A stretch of DNA of 64,000 nt, from NCBI GenBank assembly GCA_035578175.1, contig JAQMRL010000001.1, positions 54,211,553 to 54,275,552 on the forward strand, given 5' to 3'. Under the pieces are notes generated by a model, which searched no databases, was not told the origin of the DNA, and was given only the letters and a program-made list of their open reading frames with translations. This DNA comes from Catonia carolina. Lineage: Eukaryota; Arthropoda; Insecta; Hemiptera; Achilidae. The translations under genes and the position numbers were made by a program. This document shows, piece by piece, positions 12,651 through 23,310 of the stretch; within the stretch, counting starts at the first letter, position 1; each line of letters opens with the position of its first letter.

Positions 12651-13140
12651 AATTTCGTGTGCTAATTATTAATTTACCCAGATCCCGAAACGGACCTTAG
12701 AGATAAGTGTCACAGTATGTATAGTATAGGCGCAAACCAAGTACTCGGCCTTGAGATACCCCCGATTGTACTGGGTACAGAGCAGACAGCGTAAATTCTA
12801 ACTAAAACGCAAACCTAAATTTCAGACAATTTAGTTCTTACTGTAAAAACGGTGAAAACTCATTACTATTCCCACCAACTTTAGTCTTTCGTTTACTGCA
12901 CTAGGTTATATTCCTTACATCCATTAGTTAGTTAAATAAAAATGCAACGCTATAGTCTTAATTGGTTATCTGTGGAGATAAATAGGCGGAATAAGAAGTA
13001 ACTGTGACTCCAACAATTATGAAATTTTTATGAAAATCTGTTGTGGAATGGAAAATGTTTTATAAATTGGTTAGGTGAATTTTAAGCTGAATTACATTAA
13101 TTGAGCACGAACAAACCTGTTAGTAAAATATAGAGCAATT
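12651..13140. other. Spacer between the two RT elements
   Basis: Non-coding, AT-rich; no repeat recognised until the family C block that begins at about 13141. Confidence 0.5.
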
Positions 13141-13174
13141 TTTTTTGTCTTTAATTTATATTAAGATACTGTAC
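13141..13174 (+). repeat. Family C repeat, 5' part interrupted by retrotransposon
   Basis: It contains TTTGTCTTTAATTTATATTAAG and GATACTGTAC, which belong to family C (compare the minus-strand copy at 52155-52435). The rest of this copy resumes at 16607. Confidence 0.8.
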
Positions 13175-13397
13175 GGCCGTTATTAATTCTGGCAACTTTT
13201 CTTTTACGAGATCCAAACTTTTCTAACTTCTAAAAGGAGGAAAGTTGCGCGCCTCCACGTGGTACGGCTGGATAGCTTGAGAAGTAATGGATCAAATTCT
13301 CAAGTGAACTAAAACAGAATTCCTCGCTGGTTCACACCAGAGTTGTATCCTTGAGACTTCGTGTCTCCAAGCTGGAACTGGCTTCGACAGTCAACAT

Positions 13398-13550
13398 ATG
13401 GAAGGTTCTTTTGCTAAATCTTCCGTCGCCTGTGCCAAGCGACATTCAACGAGCACGGAAAGACGGCACTCGGTTGCGGCGGGTCGTCAACGAGAGAACT
13501 TTAACGGCGAATCGGAGCGCCTGGAAACTCTTCCGAAACTTAAACTGTAA
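13398..13550 (+). pseudogene. N-terminal extension of the RT ORF, ended by an in-frame TAA
   Basis: In the same frame as the main ORF, an ATG at 13398 opens 50 codons ending at a TAA at 13548-13550. The residues after the stop (LNKKTFIATHNINSLL) run straight into the recognised endonuclease. Since ATG-to-stop and stop-to-endonuclease are one frame and no ATG exists at the endonuclease start, I infer a single nonsense change in an originally continuous ORF. The alternative is that this segment is true leader and translation starts internally. Confidence 0.5.
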
Positions 13551-16544
13551 CTCAACAAGAAGACATTCATCGCGACGCACAACATAAACTCATTATTGCA
13601 AATCGGAAAACTCAGAAATTTGACAAACATACTAGATAAAAACAAAATCCTAATTGTTGCACTGCAAGAAATGAGAAACACAGACACGGCTCCCTTCGAA
13701 TCTCAAGGTTACAGAATTTATAATGGATTTCCTGGACCAAAGGTCATGAAAAATTGCTCGCAGTTGGGCACAGGATTTCTAGTAAATACTAAAATAATTA
13801 ACTCTGTCCTGGACTTAAAGCCGATTACACCTAGACTTGCAACACTAACGATAAAAACAGCCAAGAGGATTTACACATTGATCAATACACATGCAAACAC
13901 AAACGACAAGAATAGAAAAGCAGAATTTAAACAGGAGGTCTTGGGCTACTGGGACCACCTAGATCAAGCAATCTCCCAGATCCCCAAGAATCACGTCAAA
14001 ATTCTACTGGGAGATTTCAATGCACAGTTGGGACGGGAAAGACAATACAAAGACATCCTGGGAAGATACCCAGTCCACAGGCGGACAAATAAAAATGGCC
14101 AGTTGCTGATCGAACTCTGCAGAAAGTATGGGCTGATCTCCAAGTCAACTTATTTTAAGAAAAAACCCAAAGCCATGAAGACCTGGAAACATCCAGACTG
14201 GAGGAAAGGTGAATTTCAGTTGGACCATGTCTTCATGGATAAATTCCACCATAAAGAAATTCAAAATGTAAAATCCATGAGAGGAACAGACACTGGTTCG
14301 GATCACTACATGCTGAAAATTAAATTCAAGTTTACGGCACCAAGACGCCAAAAATCAGAAAGGAAACCGCAAACTAAAACATACGATCCCCAGAATTTAA
14401 AAAATAATAGATATTACGCCTTCACACGAGAGGTGAATGCTGACTGGGAAGATTTGGTCCCAGGACTTCAAAACATTGCAAGAGTCACGGCTCCAATCAA
14501 CAAAAAAAAGAAACACCCTTGGTGGAACGAGGTTTGTGATGAAGCCCTGGAACTCAGGCATAAGAGGTGGCAAGAGTTTGACAACAAAAACACCGAAGAA
14601 TCCCTCCAAGAGTTCAAACAACAGCAAGTATGCACCCAGAAGATTCTGCGGAACGCAAAAAGGGAATACCAGAAAGACGTACTTGAACAAATAGAAACAA
14701 ATTACAAGAAAATGAGTGTTCGAGAATATTACAAAACTTTCAAAACGCAACTTGCAAAATACGACGCACCAACACTGACTCTCAGAGACAAGAACGGTAA
14801 AATGGCCCACAACAACAGGGACAATGCTGAGATCCTAGCGGATTCTTTCAGCAGACTTCTTAACTGCGAGGACCCCGAAGAACTTTTTGAAATAGACACA
14901 TTCACAGACATAAAGACCAAACCAGAACACATACTCCCACCAACTTTCGAGGAAGTCAAACAGGCAATTAAGGAAATGAAAAACAACAAGAGCTGCGGGG
15001 AAGACCTAACCACAACAGAAATCTGGAAGTACGCGCACGAGAACGTGCAAAAGAAATTACATAAAAAATTCGGGGAAATTTGGGACGCTGAAAAACTGCC
15101 AGACCACTGGACAAATGCAATCATATGTCCACTACATAAAAAAGGTCCAAGAACAAATCCAGACAATTACAGAGGTATTTCATTGCTTGATTGTACGTAC
15201 AAAATTTTCTCTAGAGTAATATATAACAGGATCAGGGAACAACTGGATCACGAACTTGGGGAATATCAGGGAGGATTTAGATCCTGGCGAAGCTGTGCAG
15301 ATCAGGTTTTAACATTGAAACTTGTTATGGATTTCTGCAAAAAAAGATCAAAGCCCTTATTTGTAACATTTATTGACTTCAAGAAGGCCTATGATTGCAT
15401 ACATTGGGAATCGCTACTGAAAGTGCTACGAAATTTTGGACTAGACCCGAAATTGACAAGAATGATAGGACTCACATTGACCAATACTAAGTCCAAAATC
15501 AAATTTCGAGGAGAGTTTTCCAAAGATTTTGAAATAAGAACAGGACTTAGGCAAGGAGATGGCTTGTCCCCGTTGCTTTTTAATTGTGCCTTAGAATACA
15601 TTATGAGACTATGGGAAAAAGAGAACCCAGCAAGGATTAGCTGCGGGAAATGCAAAAGTAAAGTTCACCTTGGCTGTCTGGGGTTTGCAGATGACTTGGC
15701 CTTGTTGAGTGGGTCTGTAGAGGAACTAAAGAAACAAGTAACAAGCTTAGGACGGTTAGCGGGAAGGTTTGGACTCAAGATCTCCTTCGAGAAGACGAAA
15801 ATAATTGGGAACACTAACATGGACCCCAGGATTTCAGTGGGAGGTCAAGTAATGGAAGTGGTACGGAATTTCAAGTACTTGGGGGAGGTATTGAACATGA
15901 GCTGCAATGACAGGAAAGCATGGGCGGAAAGGACCAAAAAGTTAATGAGAGCTCAGTTCATCACCCACACCACATACAACAAGAAGTCAATGTCGGTAAA
16001 TACAAAGGTAAGACATTACAAAACGGTAATACAACCTGCAGTGACTTACTGTGGAGAGACCCTAACAAAACTGTCACAAAAAACTAAAACCCACAGAATC
16101 CTGACGTTAGAACGAAGAATCCTTAGAACCTGTATTGGTAAGAGAATATACAAAGATAATAGTTGGAGACTGCTACCAAATAATGAAGTCTATAAAATTT
16201 CGGAGCCAATACTAGACACAATTAGGAAAAAACGAATTTCCTTTTTGGGCCATATCCTTAGAACACCGGAGAACAGAGTACTTAGACGACTTATTGAAAG
16301 TGTCTGGGATTTTAAAATCGGTTTGAACTGGACGAAGGAGGTCAAGGAGGACTTGGAAAGGTTTGGGTTGACGCTGGAGGATGTGAGGTTTACGTCTGAA
16401 AGTTATAGAAAGCTGAAGGATCTGGCTTTGGAACCGGAAACCAAGACTAGAAGAGTGCAGAGGGTGACGGAAGAACTCCGGGCTCAGAGATCACAAAGAA
16501 TGAGGGAATACTGGGTAAAGATCAGGGCTCAGAGATCGAAGTAG
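13551..16544 (+). CDS. Retrotransposon endonuclease-reverse transcriptase (LINE ORF)
   Basis: Numbering from the TTG at 13596, residues 1-245 form an APE-like endonuclease: E25 in ALQEM, D140/N142 in GDFNA, D210-H211 and S235-D236-H237 at the end. This domain nicks target DNA. The RT follows: YRGISLLDC, FIDFKKAYD (D594), GLRQGDGLSP and FADD (697-700), so the three metal-binding aspartates are present. The C-terminal region has no RNase H and no Cys-rich knuckle that I can place with confidence. Length is 982 residues from 13596, normal for a one-ORF LINE. The frame is open back to 13551 with no ATG after the TAA at 13548, so efficient translation of this copy is doubtful. Similar proteins are often mis-annotated in arthropods as craniofacial development protein 2-like. 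The clade is not assigned. Confidence 0.9.
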   Translation, partial: LNKKTFIATHNINSLLQIGKLRNLTNILDKNKILIVALQEMRNTDTAPFESQGYRIYNGFPGPKVMKNCSQLGTGFLVNTKIINSVLDLKPITPRLATLTIKTAKRIYTLINTHANTNDKNRKAEFKQEVLGYWDHLDQAISQIPKNHVKILLGDFNAQLGRERQYKDILGRYPVHRRTNKNGQLLIELCRKYGLISKSTYFKKKPKAMKTWKHPDWRKGEFQLDHVFMDKFHHKEIQNVKSMRGTDTGSDHYMLKIKFKFTAPRRQKSERKPQTKTYDPQNLKNNRYYAFTREVNADWEDLVPGLQNIARVTAPINKKKKHPWWNEVCDEALELRHKRWQEFDNKNTEESLQEFKQQQVCTQKILRNAKREYQKDVLEQIETNYKKMSVREYYKTFKTQLAKYDAPTLTLRDKNGKMAHNNRDNAEILADSFSRLLNCEDPEELFEIDTFTDIKTKPEHILPPTFEEVKQAIKEMKNNKSCGEDLTTTEIWKYAHENVQKKLHKKFGEIWDAEKLPDHWTNAIICPLHKKGPRTNPDNYRGISLLDCTYKIFSRVIYNRIREQLDHELGEYQGGFRSWRSCADQVLTLKLVMDFCKKRSKPLFVTFIDFKKAYDCIHWESLLKVLRNFGLDPKLTRMIGLTLTNTKSKIKFRGEFSKDFEIRTGLRQGDGLSPLLFNCALEYIMRLWEKENPARISCGKCKSKVHLGCLGFADDLALLSGSVEELKKQVTSLGRLAGRFGLKISFEKTKIIGNTNMDPRISVGGQVMEVVRNFKYLGEVLNMSCNDRKAWAERTKKLMRAQFITHTTYNKKSMSVNTKVRHYKTVIQPAVTYCGETLTKLSQKTKTHRILTLERRILRTCIGKRIYKDNSWRLLPNNEVYKISEPILDTIRKKRISFLGHILRTPENRVLRRLIESVWDFKIGLNWTKEVKEDLERFGLTLEDVRFTSESYRKLKDLALEPETKTRRVQRVTEELRAQRSQRMREYWVKIRAQRSK

Positions 16545-16606
16545 AGTCTTTCATGTTGTGGCTGAAGTGGTCCATTGTGGCCTCACAAGTAAAAAAAAAA
16601 AAAAAA

Positions 16607-16755
16607 AAGATACTGTACATTGAGCTGCACAACTTCCGTATATGATAATTAAATGGCGGTGGGAAATTTCACTTTAAGGAGAGGTATTCAGTGGTGCATT
16701 CTCCGTTTAAAACTACGGGTATTGACGGTTATTAAGACCAAGAGGTCTGAAAATT
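16607..16755 (+). repeat. Family C repeat, 3' part resuming after the insertion
   Basis: From TACTGTACATTGAGCTGCAC to AAGAGGTCTG this matches 24550-24720 (+) and the reverse of 52240-52430. Together with 13141-13174 it rebuilds one family C copy around the LINE. The family is about 280 bp and non-coding; its class is unknown. Confidence 0.8.
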
Positions 16756-16859
16756 AAAAATTTCAATCTTGACATGTAAAATCCAAAGTATTAAATAAGA
16801 AAATTGTTAGTTGATTATTCATTAGACTCAAATTAATAAAAAAAATATTTTATAATTTT

Positions 16860-16975
16860 TTAATGGTGTAATAAATAAATACGGGTTATATCTAGACGTA
16901 ACCGGAAGTCGAATCCAGGATCTTTGGTTTGGCATCAAGAACTCTATCGGTTAAAGTCACTGAGATGGTAAAAGT
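16860..16975 (-). repeat. tRNA-SINE head, minus strand
   Basis: Read on the minus strand it shows CCTGGATTCGACTTCCGG (B-box-like) preceded by CAGTGACTTTAACCGATAG (A-box-like). Little body remains. Confidence 0.55.
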
Positions 16976-16979
16976 AAAT

Positions 16980-17695
16980 AATTTAATAAAGATTTCTGAT
17001 TACTCACTGCACATAACAATTTACGACACCTGTAGTACAGTTTAAAAAATGGAACAGATTAAACTTATCGGTTTCTAGATTATTGTGGGAATAAAAGGAA
17101 TTGTTACAGTTACGTAGAAAAACCAAATGCAATTAAGTATTGCAGAATCGTTTGTTGAACCCGTCCTGTTTCAGATATTATCAGCGATTAAACGGATCTC
17201 CCGCTAATTCTGGTTTAGTATTTTATTTTTTTAAAATCGATAGTACAAATTCGTGAGTCCATGGCAATAGAACGTGCTTTACTAAGCAATGAGTACTCCA
17301 TTTCTTCTTTCCTTTTGATATGAATAAAAGAAAACGTTGTTAATATTATATTCTTTGCGGTTTCATCAAGCGGCATAAAATGGTTTAACACCAATTCTTA
17401 TACTTCATATTGGTTTTGAGTAATTTTGTGTGTAATCTACAACTAAATTTAATTCTTACAGAATATCTGTAATTAGTATTAAGTGTTGGTGCAAGATAAT
17501 GACATATTATCATTATATTTGTCTTTAGCTTTGATTTCACATAAAAATTAATGCATTGTTTTTCCTGAATTAAAATACTATGAAAACCCGACAATTATTA
17601 AAAATTACTTTCCTCCACAATTTTGTCAGATATTTCAATAAATATTTTCTTTATATTGTATGCTAATTATATATTGACCTGCTAATTTGATATAC
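16980..17695. other. AT-rich stretch, nothing recognised
   Basis: Only chance frames. Confidence 0.5.
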
Positions 17696-17699
17696 AAAT

Positions 17700-17832
17700 T
17701 TCATTCTTGGGGAGGCACCAATGGGGGCCCTACCCCTCTCATGCCTATCATGTCATTTACATTATTATCATAATCATCACATTTGCTTGTTGTAACGTTT
17801 TACAGTTGTAAATAAAGAATTAAAGAGAAAAA
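17700..17832 (+). repeat. LINE-like 3' end with A-rich tail (sibling at 41855-41985)
   Basis: Shared order of blocks: TTCTTGGGG, CCAATGGGGG, TATCATGTCATTT-like, an ATTATTATCAT run, then ACAGTTGTAAATAAAGAATTAAAGAGAAAA. The sibling at 41855-41985 has the same blocks and tail. A fixed end with an A-rich tail fits a LINE 3' untranslated region; no ORF remains. Confidence 0.6.
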
Positions 17833-17834
17833 AA

Positions 17835-18250
17835 AATATTGTATGCAAATCCTCCAATCCTGCAAGATAGTACAAGGAAAATGAACGATTAGAAAAATAA
17901 AACTAAAATTTTATAGACACCTGTACAGAATGGATGACAACCGGTAGTAAAAACAAAATTTTAAGGCACTAAACATAAACCTATGGCTTTGGATAAATAG
18001 TTTAAAGAAGTCAGAAAGTATATTAAGAAAACCGGAATAAGCCGAGTAAACTCAATGAAATGAACCAAATTCAGACAATTAATTGCGAATTTTAAGGGTT
18101 TCCATGAAGAGCAAAACAAGAATGCTGGGTGGGTAGAAGAAACGAGAAAAGCAAAAAGCGTACAGTGAACAAATGCTGAGAATGGGGGCTACAAAAATTG
18201 CTCCCAGAAACACATAGAGTCACCTCATGTGGTCAAAAATTGGCCCAATA
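17835..18250 (+). pseudogene. RT-element C-terminal relic
   Basis: With several frame changes the plus strand reads LKFYRHLYRMDDNR, then an EEQNKNAGWVEETRKA-like segment. This is the C-terminal layout of LINE proteins related to the one at 13551-16544 (LGHILRTPENR then the basic tail). Stops are frequent. It directly follows the A-rich end of the previous repeat. Confidence 0.55.
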
Positions 18251-18314
18251 CGGTAAGAAATCCTTTCTTAATGAATATTTGACAAAATTTTAGAAATATT
18301 AAAATATTACATTG

Positions 18315-18560
18315 CAAACAAGCTTGTGTTATTTAGATGTATCAAAGACCATCACAATCTAGATTTGAAGGTTCTAATAAAAGTTTGTAAATATAGGAGT
18401 AGACTGCATAGACAGAGTTAATAGTAATAAAAAAACAGTAAAGCTGACAAAAAGTATTAGACAAGGCTACATTATTATCGCCGTATTTGTTTAATTTCGT
18501 AAAAGAGCTATAACAAAATCTAAGAAACCCGTTACCGGTACCTAGACACATATATTTAAA
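18315..18560 (+). pseudogene. RT palm-domain relic
   Basis: The plus strand reads TKSIRQGYII and then, after a one-base shift, SPYLFNFVKEL. This corresponds to RT motif GxRQGxxxSPxLFN, as in GLRQGDGLSPLLFN of the full-length element. Stops and the shift show it is dead. The YxDD motif is not found after it. Confidence 0.55.
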
Positions 18561-18564
18561 TGGG

Positions 18565-19300
18565 ACTTACTTACGACCCGTTTTCTAAAAACTGTTGCTT
18601 GTAGCCAAGAGAAACCTAGCAGCAATTTTATTTCATAAAATTTATATGTTTAGTAGTCAAATTATTCATTTTTGTCACGTAATATTTAAGATGAAAAATG
18701 AGTTAAAAGTTTTGCAAAAATGTCTCAATTTTACCAATAGTATGTTTGGAACCCCAAGTTTTTTTTAACTTTTCTTAATCATTTTACTATAGTAATTTAG
18801 AATGAATGTAAATTTTTTTTGACCAAACTTTTAGGTTGATACGGTCAATGATTTTTGAGTTAATGGGTTATTTATAGAAGAGCATTTAATTTTCATGAAT
18901 CAAAGTCAAAGTTTTAAACTTCAACAAAAATTTGTTCAAAAGTTTCAGGTAACCTAAATATTTGGTTATAAATTAAACAATCACTGTTTCAAAACGTAAC
19001 AAAAACAAAGTATTCATTTCTAAGAAGAAAATTCTTTCAAAAATACAAAACCTTTATCGTAAAAATTGTTTTTCATAATTATTTAACTTTAACTTAAAAA
19101 TTTATAAAACAATGATTAAAAACGTACAATAAAATAAATAATACCTTATCTTTACGCATAAGAAAGTGTAGAATTATTTTTCAAATTCCAGTTACAGTTC
19201 TTCTTGAAGAAAACGCCTAATGGTATAAATGTTAACGGAAAAATAATCATTGCATTACTGACAAAAAACGTGGTATTTTTATCGACTTTATTAAGTCGAT
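18565..19300. other. AT-rich stretch; small perfect hairpin next to AAT run
   Basis: Nothing coding. Positions 19281-19300 form an 8 bp stem (ATCGACTT / AAGTCGAT) just before the AAT microsatellite. Confidence 0.5.
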
Positions 19301-19305
19301 AGTAA

Positions 19306-19365
<60 letters not shown>

Positions 19366-19366
19366 T
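19306..19366. repeat. (AAT)n microsatellite
   Basis: About 20 nearly perfect trinucleotide units. Confidence 0.95.
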
Positions 19367-19369
19367 TTA

Positions 19370-20355
19370 TTGAAATAACAATAATTTCAAAATCTACTCT
19401 AAATGATAAAAATCATACATTTCATATTTTATGAATTCGCTGATAAGAAAAGTTTTTGGGGGTTTCAAAATTCTAATAGGGAATCAACCATAAAACCTTC
19501 TGCTTTACAGTTTAAAATGCCAACTAGCGCAACAAGATATTATTATTTAAAATTTCAATGTAAGGATTTTTTTATAATTTATTTTCCATTAATAAATTTT
19601 TACAATTTTTTATACTCAATTTTTTAACCGTATGCATTGTTGTAATAAAAGTATTATGTCAAGGTTATGTAGACATGCTATAATTAACTTGTTTGCTTCA
19701 GGGTATAATGCACAAAATCTTTTAGCAGTCTAAATTAAAAAAAAAGATATGCAGTTACATTAGAATTTTGTTATTTTTATGAGTCAAGTACGTAAAATTT
19801 TACTTAAGTGAAATCAATATAGACTAGTTGACAATGAATTAATTTGGCGTTTTGGTGGCAGTATGACAGTTATTTGCAAGAAAATGTGCACAGGATTACT
19901 TGACTCGCCTAAAATTATAAGATCTGTGTTTTGAGAGAAAGATATTTTCATTTTATATTCTTTTAAAACTTCACCACTCATTAATAAACAGTTTATTCAA
20001 TAATGGGAGACTACCTTTAACATTATTTTATTTTTGTGTTTCAAATTAGTGAGAAAAGATTTCGTACCTGAAATCTACCGATTGTTATTTTAAGTTCTGA
20101 ATAAAAAATTTCTAAAAAGTTGACTTTTAACTATAATAAGTTCCAGTACTAATAAGTCGGGTTTACTTGGCCAATTAACATGAAATTGGTGTCAAGTTAA
20201 AGAAACAGTTCCATTTTGAAGTGTTTTCCTTATATTTAAATACTGTTCCTTTTAAAAAAATTGTGTTCCTTATAAATAAAATACTGTAACAATAACAAAG
20301 ATTTTGATCGACAAGAAAATAAAACAAGTTCTAAAAATCTGGTGTGAACACTCAC
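19370..20355. other. AT-rich stretch, nothing recognised
   Basis: A 74-codon frame at 19403-19627 has low complexity and no domain; I treat it as chance. Confidence 0.5.
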
Positions 20356-20358
20356 ACA

Positions 20359-20966
20359 ACTTTCTCTTGCCAATGAAAATAATGAACAATATAACCTAAA
20401 ATTAGTAATAATACACTAGAAATAAAAAAAACCTCAAAAAACATAACCTTATTTTAATCATTGATGCAAAATGAAAACTAATCTTAGTTTGGCTTAACAC
20501 GGAAAATCACTCTTTCACGCTAAACTAGACTCTGTAGAGAAAAATGCTCAAAAAAGAAGATGTAGATATTTTAATTTTCTATAAATTTTATTAAGTAGGG
20601 CCTACACTTTTGTCGTAAAGTGCTACTAAGGCTGAAATCTTAAATAATCCATTTTTTACAGTTTTTTATGAAAAAAATTACAGAAAATTATAAATTACCG
20701 CTAAAAAATCGTTAATCAAAGAAATGTTTGAAATAAAAATAGTAGGTTTTTAAATTTTCTACTACTTTTATTACATATACTTGCCCTGAAATGCATTTAA
20801 GGCCGTAATATTAAGAAAAACCATTATTATCTACGAGAAAACAGCCTCCCCAAGAATTTCAGCAGACATGGCGCCTAAAGACCCTTATCTTGACCCCCTA
20901 TCTAACCCTATCTTGTAGAGTCTAAAAATTGTAGTAAATAAGGCGTGCATATACGCAAGAGAAAGT
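20359..20966 (-). repeat. Family D inverted-terminus repeat, copy 2 (internal deletion)
   Basis: It opens with ACTTTCTCTTGCC (20359-20371) and closes with GCAAGAGAAAGT (20955-20966). The body parallels 28524-29060, then jumps to the far end, so about 450-500 bp including the AC-repeat region are missing. Internal deletion with both ends kept is typical of non-autonomous DNA transposons. Confidence 0.75.
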
Positions 20967-21149
20967 AAAAATGTTCAACAAATAGATAGTTAAGTATTTA
21001 AGCCTTACACTAAACAGGATACTGACATGGACCACCATACACGACAAAAACGTATTTTGCTAAATCACAGATAAAAGACCTTGGCACTCTCTACTTCACC
21101 GTAGATCACAGTACCTACGAAAGAAATACTAAATTTACTACAACTACTT

Positions 21150-21831
21150 ATTTTTTCGATGTGGATGTATAAAGCTTTGATCTATCGTTCGGCGAAAAAA
21201 TCAAACGTAAACAGGATACAAAATTTTCAAAACAAATTTTTACTTTTAATCTACAAAAAATCTTTTCTATACACTATTAACGGATACAAAAAGTTTGATC
21301 GTATGAGCCTATTCCAGGAATTTGGAGTCCTTCCTTTAAGGAATTTATTTGTTTACAAGGTACTGATACAGTTCTTTTGGGCTTGTGGTAACCGTGAAGT
21401 AATAACTGATCTCAATAAAACCAATTATAACACTAGGAACGCTGGAAAAATTAAGACTCGAAAACCAAATTGTACATTTTTCAGAAGTCATTTCTCTATC
21501 TTGAGAAGCGGTTCGTTAACGTACTTCCACCCCATATACACAGTATTATGTCACCACATCTATTAAAACATAAACTTAAATATCATGTGCTATCGATCTA
21601 CGAGAAAGAACTTTAGAAACTTTTCCAAGTCTTAAAATAACTGTTCTTGTTAGTTTTTACTTTTCTCTTTGATAGTTTATTTTTTTCTTAATGCTCATTT
21701 ATCAAATAAATTTTCCATAAGTTAAAATATTTACATTGTGTTAGTTAAAATATATTATTGTAAAGTAGTTAGTTATAAAATAAAAGTTATGAATAAGTAA
21801 CTTATATATATATATATATATACTTTATATG

Positions 21832-21866
<35 letters not shown>

Positions 21867-22285
21867 TTTTTTCTCTCTATTATAAATATACTAACATAAT
21901 CTTAAAGTTTTTTTTAAAAATTTCTATTGCTATTAAAATAGAAATATAAATTGATATTTTATGTAAAATGTAATTGAATTTATAGCCTATTATTTACTTT
22001 ATGTTTTTTTTAAATTCTGTTTAACGCAATCTTTGTAACCCATTTAACTGTAGTAATTTAACTTAGTATTTATCTCAGTAATTTTTATAGAAGTTATAAG
22101 TATTTAAGTGATTAAATTTTTTTGTTCTGTATACTCTTATGCGCGGACAGATTTCTTTATGAACAAGAGTTTTTGCGTATAAGTATATTTAGTTTAAAGT
22201 ATTGTACATAGCTTAGTATAGTAATGAATTGTCATTTTAATGTAGCTATATTTTACTAAATAAAATAAATAAATAAATAAAAATA
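21150..22285 (+). pseudogene. Non-LTR RT C-terminal relic with (AAAT)n tail
   Basis: A 135-codon frame (21159-21566) reads IQNFQNKFLLLIY, LPLRNLFVYKVLIQFF and YNTRNAGKI. This is the order seen at the C-terminus of Jockey/CR1-type RT proteins (QNKxLR, then a YxTRN motif before the end). Upstream RT motifs are absent. The sequence runs through TA-rich DNA to an AAAT/TAAA repeat at about 22256-22282, a usual CR1-type 3' tail. Treat the link between ORF and tail as probable, not proven. Confidence 0.6.
21801..21867. repeat. (TA)n microsatellite in two blocks
   Basis: Two TA runs are separated by CTTTATATGTATG. Confidence 0.9.
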
Positions 22286-22384
22286 AGATAATCACATGTA
22301 GTCCCTACTACGTACGAAACTATCATACATCGAGACCTCAACGTAGACAAGTTATACTGAACCATTAACAAATTATATACTCGT

Positions 22385-22620
22385 TTCCATTAAAAATTAT
22401 AAATCACACGAATCCAGAGATACAAACATTCATACCCTCACGTACCACAAAATCCAAAAAAGAAGATTAAAAAGATGTTGGAATAAGGATGTTTTATAAA
22501 ACCGACAAGGGTTTGTCACTGGGTGATTTCCTTTATAAAGACGAAAGCAGGACATTAAAACCACGTACATCATGAATACTGCTGATTATAAAATAAGTTG
22601 TGGTTGTTAATAAGTAAAGA
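22385..22620 (+). repeat. Family E repeat, copy 1
   Basis: Blocks AATCCAGAGATA, GATTAAAAAGATG, TGGAATAAGGAT and a later ACGTACATCATGAAT are shared in order with 45360-45620. In the second copy an AC microsatellite sits where this one has CATACCCTCACGTACCAC. Class unknown. Confidence 0.7.
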
Positions 22621-22849
22621 TCAATTTTATAAACATAGTATTACATATTGCATACAAGGGAAGTCGGAAAAAAATTCTAAGTAGGCTCATCTAAAAAAAA
22701 AACATTTGGAAATCGGTTGAGAACGTTAAACGTAGGCTGTTTTTCTGATGAGTTGTAAAAGTTAAAAGCGTTTTAAATTTTAAAAAAATTTGAAAAATTT
22801 GCTTTTTTGAAGGTAAACTCTCCCTTAACTCAAAGCTTAAATGAAAATA

Positions 22850-23310
22850 CCAAACAAAAAAGAGCGAGAAGAGTCACAAAACTTACGTTCTATAAAGTTA
22901 TGGCATCTCCAGTTATTCTGCATGAAAGGAAGTAAGGCATGAACAACTACAAAACCCCAAAAGCGAAGAATCCAGACTGCAGAGATGAGATTTCTGCGAA
23001 GGAATAAGAGGTGTACACGGTTGGGTAAAATAAGGAACGAGGAAATAAGGTTAAAATTGGGTAGGCCTATTTAGGCCTACAGCTTAAACGAAAAGATAAA
23101 GGATTATCGCCAAAGTTGGAGACAACACATGGAAAGAATGTCAGATCACAGGATACCTAAGCAGGCGCACTGGTATGCTCAAAATGGGTAAAGGGATGTC
23201 GGTAGACCTAGAACAGATGGATAGATAATATAGTGTCTAAGTTTTGAACAAGCTTTGGCCTAATTCTTGGTTTGAAGAAGAAGACGAAGAAGAAGAAAAA
23301 AGGTTTAAAC
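22850..23310 (+). pseudogene. RT-element C-terminal relic with GAA-rich tail
   Basis: Across frame changes the plus strand reads TFYKVMASPVIL, then AEMRFLRRNKRCTRLGKIRNEE, then a KDYRQSWRQHMERM segment. This is the C-terminal thumb/tail order of a LINE (TLYKVMIKPVW in the Jockey copy is the equivalent start). It ends in a GAAGAAGA tract at about 23270-23303. Many stops; dead. Confidence 0.6.

Larger units (their letters stand above)
13175..16606 (+). mobile_element. Near full-length endonuclease/RT non-LTR retrotransposon
   Basis: The element is bounded by a direct repeat AAGATACTGTAC (13163-13174 and 16607-16618; the first A or two may belong to the poly(A)). It has a GC-richer 5' leader of about 220-380 bp, one large open frame, a short 3' untranslated region and a poly(A) run at 16591-16608. 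The domain order, APE-type endonuclease then RT with no RNase H, is that of a LINE. It inserted into a family C repeat, giving a relative age: family C here is older. Confidence 0.9.

Noticed and set aside
14397..15655. Minus-strand frames of 88-145 codons inside the LINE
   Set aside because: Shadows of the endonuclease-RT reading frame.
19403..19627. 74-codon plus-strand frame
   Set aside because: AT-driven chance frame without domain.
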